From Brachynemurus nebulosus (lineage: Eukaryota > Arthropoda > Insecta > Neuroptera > Myrmeleontidae), in NCBI GenBank assembly GCA_035578155.1, contig JAPWDM010000011.1, positions 23,029,875 to 23,093,874 of the forward strand: a DNA stretch of 64,000 nucleotides, written 5' to 3'. The translations under genes and the position numbers were made by a program. The notes below the pieces were generated by a model. It was not told the origin of the DNA. It ran no database searches and saw nothing but the letters and a program-made list of their open reading frames with translations. Each line of letters starts with the position of its first letter. The first letter of the stretch is position 1. This document shows positions 25,157 through 36,692 of this stretch, piece by piece.

Positions 25157-25797
25157 TATAGTATATTTATTTAGTTTAGAAATGACGTCATTATCGTCTC
25201 TTTTCAATTTATGACGCTAACTGTCCTTTAAAAAAATTATACGATACTGACCCTTAAAATAGTATATAAATTAAGTTTATTTCCATTTTTTCTTTTTCTC
25301 ATTCTTTTCAAGTGCCAAATTATATAAGATTTCACTTACGGATTTGTGTATATTGAATGAAAGTTAGAAAAAGATAACATACCATTAAATTAGGTATTAT
25401 TAAATAATTTTTACCAATAATTTTTTATTTGACCCACCCATTTCAATTCATATTTTTATGATACCTAGGTAGTAACGTACCACAGTAAGGTATCATAAAA
25501 ATATGAATTGAAATGGGTGGGTCAAATAAAAAATTATTGGTAAAAATTATTTAATAATACCTAATTTAATGGTATGTTATCTTTTTCTAACTTTCATTCA
25601 GTATACACAAATCCGTAAGTGAAATCTTATATAATTTGGCACTTGAAAAGAATGAGAAAAAGAAAAAATGGAAATAAACTTAATTTATATACTATTTTAA
25701 GGGTCAGTATCGTATAATTTTTTTAAAGGACAGTTAGCGTCATAAATTGAAAAGAGACGATAATGACGTCATTTCTAAACTAAATAAATATACTATA
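25157..25797. mobile_element. Near-perfect palindromic element, 310-bp arms
   Basis: 25157-25466 and 25488-25797 are reverse complements with very few differences (one seen: TATTGAATG against CATTCAGTA). The loop is 21 bp (25467-25487). The arms start TATAGTATATTTATTTAG. No coding sequence. Confidence 0.9.
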
Positions 25798-26395
25798 CCA
25801 ATATTGCTATCAATTTGCATTTTTGGTCGCAAACATTAGAGTGCAGACGATATCACTCTCTCTTTCTATTTGGTGTACCCATATTCATTGTCCGTATGCG
25901 CTGGCAATTTCAAAAATGCGTCCATTTTAGCCACTTAGGTTTTCATTATCAAGTACGAGTATAAATTACAAAGTAAATTTTATTTAATAAGCAATAAATG
26001 TGTTTATTATTTAAGTAAATAAAATTGTCATTCGTGAGTTAAATCGTCAATTCAGATCATCAGGCAGATAAAATTGTCAATTCCTCTCATAGGCTAGGTA
26101 CGTTGCTAGCAATATATGTATGTATACTACATATATGTAAAAATCATGCACCATAATATGTTTGCCTACGTCATATATGTTTTATAACGTTTTGAAACGT
26201 TGCGTTAATACGGACACATCCATTTATTTTAATACATTTAATAAATAGAAATTCATTAAAAAATTTGAATAAAAAGAATTTTTAAATTTACAGAACTTGA
26301 GTAATATAAAGAGGTATTGTAATATTTAATAAAAAAAAATCGATTCAATCTGCTTGGTATACTTTCTATGATTCCCAATTACATGTATAATTTAA
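25798..26395. other. Intergenic, no feature recognised
   Basis: AT-rich sequence between two elements. No gene seen. Confidence 0.55.
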
Positions 26396-26729
26396 TTAAC
26401 CTTTAAACAAATCATATGGAAACATTTTTTTGTCTCAAAATGCCGGAATTTTTACTGTCAGTGATAAGTACAATAGATAAAGTTACAAAAAAAGAAAAGG
26501 AAAAAAAATCAAAGATCCCAGCATCCAAAAAGTGAACCCTAAGAATTTACAAAATATAAATTATACTAAACTATGTTGATAAAATTGAACATTGTTTAGC
26601 CTCATATCATATTTCGGAAAATCTGTCACAGATGGCGGCCCCTGTACCAGTGAATATATACACATCACAGCATTTTGAGCCACCATATTGCAAGACGAGT
26701 TAACTCGTCTTAACCATTTAAAGAGTTAA
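26396..26729. mobile_element. piggyBac-like MITE, copy 2 (reverse orientation)
   Basis: TTAACCTTTAAACAAATCAT at the left and TTTAAAGAGTTAA at the right, with TTAA at both borders (26396-26399, 26726-26729). It has the family's TGTCTCAAAATGCCGG and GACGAGTTAACTCGTC marks in reverse order relative to 19741. Confidence 0.85.
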
Positions 26730-26856
26730 AAGCAGATAAAAGGTTGGCTTTGCAATAAAATTTTTAAAAAATTAGTATTCTTGTACAAAAAGAAAGTACA
26801 AAAATCACGAAAATTTGGTTGGCATTACTTTTCCCTTATGTACTGTGTCACACAAT

Positions 26857-29077
26857 GGTGGCGTTCGAGACGAAAATTTTGTTAACCTAACGGACCTAAC
26901 GTTAGCTAACGGAGCTTTCACCGTTACAAAACAGAGGGCTCTGATTTAAAAAATATTATGCACGTTAAATATTTTTTCATTGTTTTTCACGGTATAAATA
27001 CTTAATTTCTGAAGTAAAGCCACATTTAAAAATTACGAAATAAAAATCATCAGTCACCATGTAGTCCAGTGAAATTAAGGCTGAAATCGGGAAATCGGGG
27101 TATATGGATGAAAATTGGAGGGAATGTTCTTAGAGTCACTAAGAACAATTCTCCCTATGAAAAAAAGTGCTCTGATCCCGGACAAGGATAGAAACAACCC
27201 CTAAAAAGTTTATTTTCCAATTATCTCGCGAAGTGTGCGAGATATGGAAAATTTTTTCAAATAAAAATTGTAGATCTTTCGATTCTACAAAAAAAAGTAT
27301 ACCACCCTCTTATCCTTATCTCTAATAGTTTGCGGAGAAATCATCCCCGAAAAAAAAAGAAAAACAAATTTTTTTTCGCCTAATTCCAATATTTTCAAAC
27401 ATTTAGAGAAAAAAGTATTCTTGGCATTTTTCTCTAAAATTGAAAATAGAGAAATTAGGAAAAATAAAAGGCTCCGATGGTACGGGACTGGTACTTTCCA
27501 TCCGGTCAATTTTGACTAGCAACGGTGTCTGATTTGTTTTGACCTTTGTTTTTATAGGACATGAAATGAGACACAAGAGAAGTAAATGCTAGTAAGTTGA
27601 TAATATCACATCGTTAAAAAAATTTAAATTTGTATATTTTGAAAATAGGTAGCGCCTACTTGATTTATATAATATTAGAAAATTTACAATTTATATTTAC
27701 GTAAAACATTTTGAAACTGTAATTTGACGATTGTGAAGTTATTTTTCAATTTAAAAATGGAAAAATGAAATAGATACCAACATTTTACAGAAAAAGAAAA
27801 GATAATTTTAACTGAAATTGTACAAAAGTATATTTCAATAGTAGAAAATAAATATAAATATTTGTGATACTATGGAAACTAGTATTACAAAATTTAAATA
27901 TTTTTAATCGACTCACATGGCCGATTGCATCAACATTATTAATCGGCCGTTAAGACCTTAATCAATGATTAACCTTAACTGTAGTTAAAATCTCTGATTA
28001 TCTGTTGCACCAAGGGTAATTTTTGTTAACTGATGATTAAATCGTCCGTTAATGGATGGATACTGGGCAATTAAATATTTAATCAGCGTTTAGTGCATAT
28101 TTTGATACTAGTTTCCATAGTATCACAAATATTTATATTTATTTTCTACTATTGAAATATACTTTTGCACAATTTCAGTTAAAATTATCTTTTCTTTTTC
28201 TGTAAAATGTTGGTATCTATTTCATTTTTCCATTTTTAAATTAAAAATATCTTCACAATCGTCAAATTACAGTTTCAAAATGTTTTACGTAAACATAAAT
28301 TGTATATTTTCTAATATTATATAAACCAAGTAGGCGCTACCTATTTTCAAAATATACAAATTTAAATTTTTTTAACGATGTGATATTATCAACTTACTAG
28401 CATTTACTTCTCTTGTGTCTCATTTCATGTCCTATAAAAACAAATCAGACACCGTTGCTAGTCAAAATTGGCCGGTAACGGACATTAGTTAACCATTGAT
28501 AATTTTAAATGGAAAGCACCAGTCCCGTGCCATCGGAGCCTTTTATTTTTCCTAATTTCTCTATTTTCAATTTTAGAGAAAAATGTCAAGAATACTTTTT
28601 TTCTCTAAATGTTTGAAAATATTGGAATTAGGCGAAAAGAAATTTGTTTTTTTTTTTTTTTTCGGGGATGATTTCTCCGCAAACTATTAGAGATAGGGAT
28701 AAGAGGGTGGTATAGTTTTTTTTGTAGAATCGAAAGATCTACAATTTTTATTTGAAAAAATTTTCCATATCTCGCACACTTCGCGAGATAATTGGCAAAT
28801 AAACTTTTTAGGGGTTGTTTCTACCCTTGTCCGGGATCAGAGCACTTTTTTTCATAGGGAGAATTGTTCTTAGTGACTCTAAGAACATTCCCTCCAATTT
28901 TCATCCATATACCCCGATTTCCCGATTTCAGCCTTAATTTCACTGGACTAATGTTAGAAATTGTTGTTTTAATATATAATGTATGTTAATTTTTTGAATG
29001 CGTGCCCTCTGGTTTGTAACGGCGAAAGCTTTGTGAGCTAACGTTAGGCTAACAAAATTTTCGTCCCGAACGCCACC
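26857..29077. mobile_element. MITE, GTTAGCTAACG family (copy 2), split by a foldback element
   Basis: The left end is GGTGGCGTTCGAGACG...CCTAACGTTAGCTAACGGAG, the right end CTAACGTTAGGCTAAC...CGTCCCGAACGCCACC. AAT flanks both ends. Removing 27062-28950 leaves an element of about 330 bp, in the range of copy 1. Confidence 0.8.
27062..28950. mobile_element. Foldback element, ~830-bp arms
   Basis: The ends are TAGTCCAGTGAAATTAAGG and its complement. The arms (about 27062-27890 and 28107-28950) stay complementary by eye throughout, apart from an extra ~35 bp near 28471-28510. The loop of about 215 bp contains AATCGGCCGTTAA-type phrases. ATG precedes and follows the element. Non-coding. Confidence 0.85.
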
Positions 29078-29571
29078 AATGTCGTTTGGGTTTTGCTAAT
29101 GGAACACGATCTAATATATCATCCATGTCACTGTGACAACTGGTATACATTTTGATTAAAAGAAAGGGTTTGTTGTTTCATTTAATTTTTTATAGACAAG
29201 AAAATGTATGTTGCATTTATAAAAATTAAGTCAGTTTATCAATAAAAGTCAGTTATTAGTAGTAGTGATTGTAGTGATTCCTAACCAAAGATTATAGGTG
29301 CATATGTCAGAGCCTCTCATGAGAAGTATAATAGCTTTATTAGTTGAAAAAATTGTTATTAAAGGAATTAAAATTACCGTTTTCGAAACTAGCATTGCTA
29401 ATTAATAAATTACTATACTTGCCGCACTTAAGAGAATTTGCTTAAATACAGAAAAGCCAACGGACTTTTTTTTAAACATTATTACATATTTATTTTCTAA
29501 TAATCGTTATTAGCGATTTTTTTACTCGTAATTGTAAAAACATTTCACATACCTGGAAAGTTTAACTCTGT
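29078..29571. other. Intergenic, no feature recognised
   Basis: No gene or element border seen. Confidence 0.5.
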
Positions 29572-30228
29572 AAATGATTAAGACGAGTTAACTCGTCCTG
29601 CAATATTGCGGCTCAAAATGTTTCATATGTATATATTCACTGATACAGGTGCCGCCATCTGTGACAATACTGTATAATTCTAAATAATGTTCAATCAAGG
29701 GGTCAAACTAGATTGTCTATGTCTCTGTTCCACTTGTAATGAGTTTGTAACGTAAATCTCCCCACTCTATTGGTGTAGATACACACTGTTTGGAGTTGTA
29801 TTGGTTTAATGGTTGCGTCTGTGTGCGTATTTACACATACTACTACACCACACGTATTACCAGAGAGAGAAATGTGTGCTGCTCAACTAACAATGTCTAA
29901 CAATGTAATATAATGGACTGTGTGTTCGGTGACGGACAGCGACTGACTACATGACTTAGCTGTGACAGGCCTACAAATGACTCCAAGCGAATTACACTTT
30001 TTTGATGTTAGTTGGCTTCTAGTGTTCTATGTGTTCAATTTTATCAACATAGTTTTGTATAGTTTATTTTTTGTAAATTCCTAGGGTTCACTTTTTTAAT
30101 GTTGGGATCTTTGATTTTTTTCTATTTCTTTTTTTGTAGCCTTATCTATTGTACTTATCACTTGGCAGTAAAAAGTCCGGCATTTTGAGACAAAAAAATT
30201 TTTCCATATGGTTTGTTTAAAATTTTAA
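29572..30228. mobile_element. piggyBac-like MITE, copy 3, split by a 336-bp insertion
   Basis: TTAACTCTGTAAATGATTAA at the left, TGTTTAAAATTTTAA at the right. The family sequence breaks after AATGTTCAA (29694) and resumes with TTTTATCAACATAG at 30039. Confidence 0.8.
29695..30030. mobile_element. Unclassified insertion with 8-bp flanking repeat
   Basis: 336 bp absent from the other copies of the host MITE, flanked by ATGTTCAA (29687-29694) and GTGTTCAA (30031-30038). No inverted ends visible. GTGTG/CACAC-rich; no open frame of note. Confidence 0.6.
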
Positions 30229-30637
30229 ACAAACTCTCTCTTTAAGCATTTTCTCTAGTCCGCCTCAATGCCTATAATCACGATATCATGAGCGTACGAC
30301 AAGTACTACCATGAAGATAGCTATGGTTATGGATCATAAATGTGATTCATAATTGATAAACGTCATAAACGTGATAATCATATCATAAATGTCATAATTT
30401 TACAATAATGCTGTCTGCCCTGTTCTAGTGACAAATTACAAATACGGAATATGATCATAATGATCATGATAATCGTAAAATCTACATGTTATCAGATTCC
30501 AGTTTAACTTTAGGTTAGCCTTTTATTTTTATAAATTATGAATATAAAATAATATTAAAATTATTTCTCTTACGTTTATAATTTAATTTAAAATATTTGT
30601 GAATTTTCTTTTGTATAAAGAAAAGCAAACCGGAAAA
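30229..30637. other. APH-1 upstream region
   Basis: Short TCATAA/ATGATCATGAT-type palindromic phrases at 30280-30480. Presumed APH-1 5' flank and UTR; no motif called. Confidence 0.5.
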
Positions 30638-31360
30638 ATGACTGTCGTGGAGTTTTTTGGATGTACTTTTTTGGCCTTTGGTCCACCGCTTGCAATGTTC
30701 GCGTTTACAATTGCACATGATCCAATTCGAATAATCATTTTAATAGCAGCTAGTTTTTTTTGGCTACTTTCGCTATTAATATCATCGTTATTATGGTTTA
30801 TAGTAACACCGTTAAGACATCAGTTAGCATTTGGACTTGTATTTTCGGTTTTATTTCAAGAACTGTTCAGATTCTTAATTTATAAAGTATTACGAAAAGC
30901 GGAAGGTGGTTTAAAGAAAGTAACGGATAACAGTGCGCAGATTATTGAGAACAAACATGTTTTGGCGTACGTTAGTGGTTTAGGATTTGGTGTGATTAGT
31001 GGAGCGTTTTCGTTAGTTAATGTGTTGGCGGATGCCGTTGGACCCGGCACAATGGGCTTAAAGTCTGGAAGTGATTTATTTTTTATAACATCGGCGGCCA
31101 CTACGTTATGTTTTATTTTGTTGCACACATTTTGGGGTGTTATATTTTTTAGTGCGATGGACAATCAGAATTTTTTCCAAATATTGTGGGTGGTTGGATC
31201 ACACATGCTTGTTTCGTGTGTGACTTTGGTGAATCGTTGGGAAATGTATTATTACAGTTTAATACCGGCGTATATAATATTAATATACACGGCAATTTTA
31301 GCATATAAAGTTGCTGGTGGAACTTTTACTAGCTTTAAAAAGTTTTTAACAAATGGTTAA
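30638..31360 (+). CDS. aph-1: Gamma-secretase subunit APH-1
   Basis: APH-1 is the seven-helix scaffold of gamma-secretase, which assembles with nicastrin, presenilin and PEN-2 and cleaves Notch and other type I proteins in the membrane. It is a single exon of 240 residues (Drosophila ~238), ATG at 30638, TAA at 31358. The start is the MTVVEFFGCTFLAFGPPLAM block, the conserved N-terminus; an in-frame TTG-led extension upstream is not needed. Family features are the GLGFGVISGAFSLVN segment with the GxxxG motif of helix 4, and the two assembly histidines in LLHTFWGV (helix 5) and VGSHMLVS (helix 6). The C-terminus ends in FKKFLTNG. There is no intron and no sign of retroposition (no polyA tract after the stop). 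Confidence 0.96.
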   Translation: MTVVEFFGCTFLAFGPPLAMFAFTIAHDPIRIIILIAASFFWLLSLLISSLLWFIVTPLRHQLAFGLVFSVLFQELFRFLIYKVLRKAEGGLKKVTDNSAQIIENKHVLAYVSGLGFGVISGAFSLVNVLADAVGPGTMGLKSGSDLFFITSAATTLCFILLHTFWGVIFFSAMDNQNFFQILWVVGSHMLVSCVTLVNRWEMYYYSLIPAYIILIYTAILAYKVAGGTFTSFKKFLTNG

Positions 31361-31758
31361 TTGTGATAATGTTTTGTAAAAATTATTTTAACAGTATACC
31401 GATATTAAAATCGTATACAGGGTATTTTTTATGACAATTCAATTCTGTACGATTTTTATTTTAACATTTTTGCAGTTAGATACTTCTTAAAAGATCACAA
31501 AACTCTTCGTAAAATTTTTTACTGATGTATCTTTATGTTTCAAAACTATCAAAATCTAACGTAGAATGAACTTATATTTTAGTACAAAAGATTTTCAGTA
31601 TGAAATTGAATTTTTCGTTTCATATAAAAAGTTGAATCTAATTGCAAAAACAAAATCATTAAAATTCCCAAAATGCAACGAATTAATTAATTAATTGTAA
31701 GTAAACTTAAGATAATGTTAATCCACCGTCAATTGAGTCCATTTTCGGTCGTTCCTTG
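31361..31758. other. APH-1 3' flank
   Basis: TATACAGGGTATTTTTTATG at about 31416 resembles the ends of some insect repeats. No element closed. Confidence 0.45.
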
Positions 31759-31998
31759 AGCTTGTTCACATTAAGTAATAAACTGTAACTAATAAGTAAT
31801 AAGTAGGTCAAAAAGAGGTAGCCATTTATTGCACAGTTAACTTCCAAAAAAAACATTATTAAAATCTTATAATAATCGTACTATTTTAAATGCTTTTATG
31901 CTTTTAATTGTTTGTAGGTATAATTTTTGTGAAATAGTACAGTAACCAAACAATATTATCTGACCTGTTTATTACTTAATATTCAATATGAACAAGCT
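31759..31998. mobile_element. MITE with AGCTTGTTCA ends
   Basis: The left end AGCTTGTTCACATTAAGTAA and right end complement AGCTTGTTCATATTGAATAT share a further AAGTAATAAAC block. 240 bp, non-coding. Confidence 0.65.
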
Positions 31999-32014
31999 AT
32001 TAATGCTTTAAGAT

Positions 32015-32086
32015 TTGTTCACATCAGAGTGGTAAGTAGTAAGTAGTAAATAAAGCGAGTACCTACTTACCGCTCTGGTATGAACA
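32015..32086. repeat. 72-bp hairpin, TTGTTCA ends
   Basis: The arms TTGTTCACATCAGAGTGGTA and the complement of TACCGCTCTGGTATGAACAA pair with three mismatches, and the pairing continues through AAGTAG. The TTGTTCA end is shared with the MITE 17 bp to its left. Confidence 0.7.
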
Positions 32087-33072
32087 ATTTATAATGTTTA
32101 AACAGTAGATTATACGTTTAAATAAATTCAAGTTTATTTAATTAAAAGTTCATTAAATCTAAAAATAATTGAAATTTTATTTAATTTAAGATGCAGTCTA
32201 CTTCAAAGTATTTTTTCAATGTTAATAAATAAATTGTAAGCTTATGTATTCAAAACAAATAATTATAATATTAAATTCATCAATATTGTTCATTTTATTA
32301 TCTTATTGAAGTGAAAATTTCTGTAAGTGCCCTGTGCACAATTCATCCTGGGCAGTGGATAAAGGACCGACCATACCAATGCGATGATTATAATATTTTA
32401 TTGTATTATTTGAAATTTGACCCATACCAACCCATACACAAACTCAAATGTATAACAATTTCTGGATAATAAAGATCAAATAGATTATAGATATTAGTTT
32501 TGGATAAAGTTTGTGTTAGTATGCCCGGTCTTTAAGTTTGGTTCATCACTTGAAATATTCATTCGGGTAAACTCGTTTTTGGTATTTTCACAGAATACTT
32601 CTATTATTTTTTAGTTGTTGATAATTTATTTGTAATATTATAATAAAAGTTTTCACTTCGAACGTACAGTCTTAATTACACCAACTCATTATTTATCTAC
32701 ACAAGCCATTTTAGGATTTAAATTTTTAATTATTTCCTAATGTTCACTGGATCTAACAAAATTGAAATTTGGTATGAAGGTAATTCATAAGGATTGCCAA
32801 ATTCATCTTAAAAGATGTGTTAATAAAATTTATTATTTAGAAATTATTAATAAAGTAACAAAGTTAGTTTCAAGTCTTCTTCAATATTACTTTGTGTATT
32901 TTATAATGTTTAAAAAAAAAAATCGATTTTTCTCGTCATTTTTTACCGAGACATAACGGACATAATTGCCTACAGATATTACCGATATTACACAAGTTTG
33001 TTTATATTGTAGCAAAGAAATTTAGGGTATAGTTTGACTGAAATAAACGAAATGACTTTTCAAATATGGCTG
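32087..33072. other. Intergenic, no feature recognised
   Basis: AT-rich. Short open frames here have no recognisable family. Confidence 0.5.
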
Positions 33073-33365
33073 TACAGTCGGACTCATGTGTTTTCAACCT
33101 GTCGGGACTAAACCGCTTATGTATTTTCAACTTCTCCTTCATCCTTACTCCGTGGCAATCATAGAACCACGTGACAGACATGGAACCAATCACAAAAAGC
33201 CCGCGTAAATCTTTACGCAGTACTCACGTGTACTTTTCCAGTGAATAACCTTAAAATGACAAAATGTCAAGTGACATGTGATAAAAAAGTGAAAAATGAA
33301 AGAAGTGCAATAAACTTGTAATAAAATTATTTTTTAAATATTTGCGAATGAAATAAAACCATATA

Positions 33366-34138
33366 CCATGTGAGTTTTTTGAGAGTTGCCATTTTTATTA
33401 CAACCAAATTTGTATGATAGAAATGGTCAGGGCCAGCTTAGCCAATAGGCCACCCTAGGCCATGGCCTAGGGGCGGTAAATTTTTAAAATAGGGCGGAAA
33501 AATGAGTAATTAACGTTTTTTTTTTTTTGCTCGTCACTTATTTTTTTTAAGAGAAAGTTTGTAAAAAAGAAATGAGTAATTAACTTTTTTTTTTTTAAGA
33601 AAAGGGGCGGCAAATTTTTAAAACGGCAGAAAAATTTGTGATTGACATTTTTTTTTTAAGATTTCCTTTTTTTCAAATAAAAGGTAGGGGTGGCATTTTT
33701 CAAGATGCCTAGGGGCGGACTCAGGGTTAATCCGGCCCTGGAAATGGTACTGGAAAAGGTTCTTTTCGTGGATGTAATGGAAATGTAACCAACCAGAACA
33801 CTATCGGTTGAAGTAGCCTCAAGTACGTATGCATATTTTTACCGCCTAACTAATGAATAAAAAAAAATTAAAAAATTAAACTTAGGTAAAAAAGTTTTTT
33901 TGCTCATTTCTGTTGTTAATTAATGCATTAGATCAGTTTTATCGAAAAGTTAATATATAGTCTCATTTAAAAATCTATAAGTTTGTATCATAGCTCGAAA
34001 ACCATAAGAGCTATAAAGCTCCTGACTATAGCAATCGGTTGCCCCCATCGATATCTACAACTCTTATTTGAACAATTTTTCGATTAAATCAACGGTTTGG
34101 CTGTAATCAAAATGGCAACTCTCAAAAAACTCACACAG
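33366..34138. mobile_element. TA-flanked MITE nested in the Tc1-like copy
   Basis: The left end CCATGTGAGTTTTTTGAGAG and right-end complement CTGTGTGAGTTTTTTGAGAG extend into GTTGCCATTTT. TA lies on both sides (33364-33365, 34139-34140). The copy at 46191 lacks this segment. A related single end is at about 43907. Confidence 0.85.
33428..33740. mobile_element. hAT-like MITE, GGCCGG family, perfect TSD (innermost layer)
   Basis: CAGGGCCAGCTTAGCC at the left and GGTTAATCCGGCCCTG at the right. The 8-bp duplication GAAATGGT at 33420-33427 and 33741-33748 is exact. 313 bp, non-coding. Confidence 0.92.
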
Positions 34139-34279
34139 TATTATAGGATAAAGTTACTAGTCGTTTTTGTATTAAAGTATTGCGTAAGTGGGGACCAAAA
34201 ACTTGAAAATACGTGAGTAAAATCAGTTGAAAATAGATGGTGTTGAAAATACATGAGTCCGACTGTAATCAGTTACATC

Positions 34280-34708
34280 CATGTCCCTGTCACTCTCCAT
34301 TTAGTCTATTATAAAAAAATGGACCGCTTTTTGACGTCGCTGTAACTAATATACCAGATGGCGTTGATTTACTAGGGGATAGAATTAGAGTCGAGACATG
34401 AGGTTTAATAGTTCGCTTTTTTTCATCTAAAATAAATTGGAAATAAATTAAATATTTAAAAAATGCTTTAATTCAACCTAGAACGATTAATTAAATTAAA
34501 AAATTTTAATTCCTCGTTAACACAGAACTTGGTGACGATACTTTTGTGCTCAATCATATGGTAATTAATTTTGACATCTATTTGATGAAAAATGCTCACA
34601 TGTCCCAACTCTATTTAGTTTACCCCCTATACCATTAGCGCCACGTAGCAAACGTAGCAAACTGTGACATGAAAAGGTCCGTCCTTGAAAACAAGTGGCA
34701 GGGACATG
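34280..34708. mobile_element. hAT-like MITE with CATGTCCCTG ends, perfect TSD
   Basis: CATGTCCCTGTCACT at the left and AGTGGCAGGGACATG at the right (14 of 15 complementary). The exact duplication GTTACATC is at 34272-34279 and 34709-34716. It lies only 14 bp beyond the Tc1-like element. 429 bp, non-coding. Confidence 0.88.
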
Positions 34709-34716
34709 GTTACATC

Positions 34717-35742
34717 CTTATCTGTCTGTGTACTAAAGGCACGGATAAAACAGGTAATATTTTTAGACACAATTAGACTGAACAATGGTTTGTATTTTAA
34801 CAAGCATTAAAATAATTTAGTTTAAAAGATTATGGTCATTAGTTACGCACTTTCAAAAAATCGTTTTATTTAATTCTGGTCGTACTTTACCTAAAGTTAC
34901 AATTTATGCCATAAAGTTCGAAATTCTTTAAAATCTCGAAATGAAAACTATACTTGAATTTAAAATAATCGATTATTTGCATAAAACGACTTATCAGCTA
35001 ATTTAATCTACTGTAATTTTTTTCTTTGTATATTTATTAATAATAGATAAAAAATAATGATAAGTGAATACAACATACTAATATTAAATAAAATGTGTAT
35101 GCTGATATGCGATTATTGATAATTTTCTTGAAACCTTAATACCATTTATTATGTGTTTATTTAAAAATTAGTTTTACGATATTAATTTGCAGTTCTGTAT
35201 ATAAACTATAATCATACCAAATTTTAATTTTTTAGTCAAAATAGATTGAGCTAAACAAGTCATTTCTTTTGATTGAATATAGAATAAATTTTAATCTTTA
35301 GCCGCCACTCTAGGTTTCATTGAAAGGAATTTATTTTTTGAGTATTTTGCTCAATATTTCTACTGTATCAAATGTGTAATTACGTTGAAAGACAAATTTG
35401 AATAACTAGATCTATGAACCAGATGTAAAAATATATGTACATTATCTGCGCATGACCGAATCGGTAACCGCGAAAGAGTGGTTGTTGAAGTTTAATAAAT
35501 ATAGTTTAAAAATAATTTTTTATTATTAGAACATGTTCAGATATAATTATATAAGCAATTTAGTAGTAGTTATTTAGACTCTTCTTACATGCAGCTATTT
35601 AAACGATACTGATTACTAACTTAAATCACAGACTAGTTAGTAATTAAATTTCACATACAATGTTACTTAAATCACTGTAATTTTAGTCTGATTATGACCT
35701 GACTACTATGATGTTAACGGTAAATGTTGAAAGAAATTTATA
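34717..35742. other. Intergenic, no feature recognised
   Basis: No gene or closed element seen. Confidence 0.5.
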
Positions 35743-35750
35743 TTGTAAAA

Positions 35751-36684
35751 CAGCGGTTTCCAAACTGGGGGGCGCAGGTTAATTGCAGATATCGTCGTCG
35801 TTTTGATAAAATCATGGTTTTAAAGATAAGCGCTCAAACATAATTACCAAATAATGGACATTTTATATTAAGGAGTTACATACATGGGTCTTTTTTAGCA
35901 AAAAAAAAAACACTATTTCTTCGATTTTTTTTTTACAATATAAGAAAGTATAATTTATTTCAACTTTTGGAATATTATTGTATTATTATTTTGAGACACT
36001 GTAAAAATATTTTTATGAAAAAAAAAAAATAATAATAATAATAATGCCATTGACAGCTAGTTTTCGAAAATCGCTGATTTTTCGCCGTAGGCAGAGTAAC
36101 TCGTCAAATTCTTACCTAAAATAAAAAAAACGAAATTTTTTCTATTAGTAGATGCTTATGGTTTGTACTTGAACGAAAAATTACTGCTTCCGTTCTTTAC
36201 ATCTCATTTTACAAGTAGAAAATCAACGAAAAATACGAAAATTTTTACCAAAAATCAAAATTTTTTGTTTAAAACACTGTCAAAAGTTGAAATTTCATTT
36301 TTTTTTAAATCCCTTTGTTCAAATACAAGCCATAAGCATTTACTAATAGAAAAAAATTACTAAAAGTTGGAATAAATTAGGTTTTTTTGCTAAAAAAAAG
36401 CCCTGTAACCCCTTAACACTGATTTTTCTGCTCGCCACGGTACGTAATATTTTAACAATAACAATTGTCGAGCGTTCAGAGTCATGTTAGCGCGTAAGTA
36501 TCGAATAACGTGTTTGATCAACGGTTTCCTCTCAAGTGTCGTATAGACCTATCGTCCGCCAAGATTATGAGTTTCTTCAGTAAAAAAGTAATTTACGAAT
36601 TGTTTATAAATTTTTTCAAGAGGGGGGTAGTAGAGGTAAGATTTTTTATAGGGTGCGTTAGTGCACAAAGTTTGGAAACCGCTG
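35751..36684. mobile_element. hAT-like element, CAGCGGTTTCCAAACTGG family
   Basis: CAGCGGTTTCCAAACTGGGG at the left and AGTTTGGAAACCGCTG at the right, a common hAT terminal type. The flanks TTGTAAAA (35743-35750) and CTGTAAAG (36685-36692) match at 6 of 8. No transposase frame. An inner inverted repeat spans about 35866-36418 (GTTACATACATGGGTC... against ...GCCCTGTAACCCC). Confidence 0.82.
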
Positions 36685-36692
36685 CTGTAAAG

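Larger units (their letters stand above)
33075..34265. mobile_element. Tc1/mariner-like MITE (outer layer), copy 1
   Basis: CAGTCGGACTCATGTGTTTT at the left and AATACATGAGTCCGACTG at the right, with TA flanks (33073-33074, 34266-34267). It is interrupted by 33366-34138. With that removed it is about 418 bp, close to the 462-bp copy at 46191. Confidence 0.88.

Noticed and set aside
30880..31164. 94-codon frame opposite APH-1
   Set aside because: Shadow of the APH-1 coding strand, which has clear family motifs.
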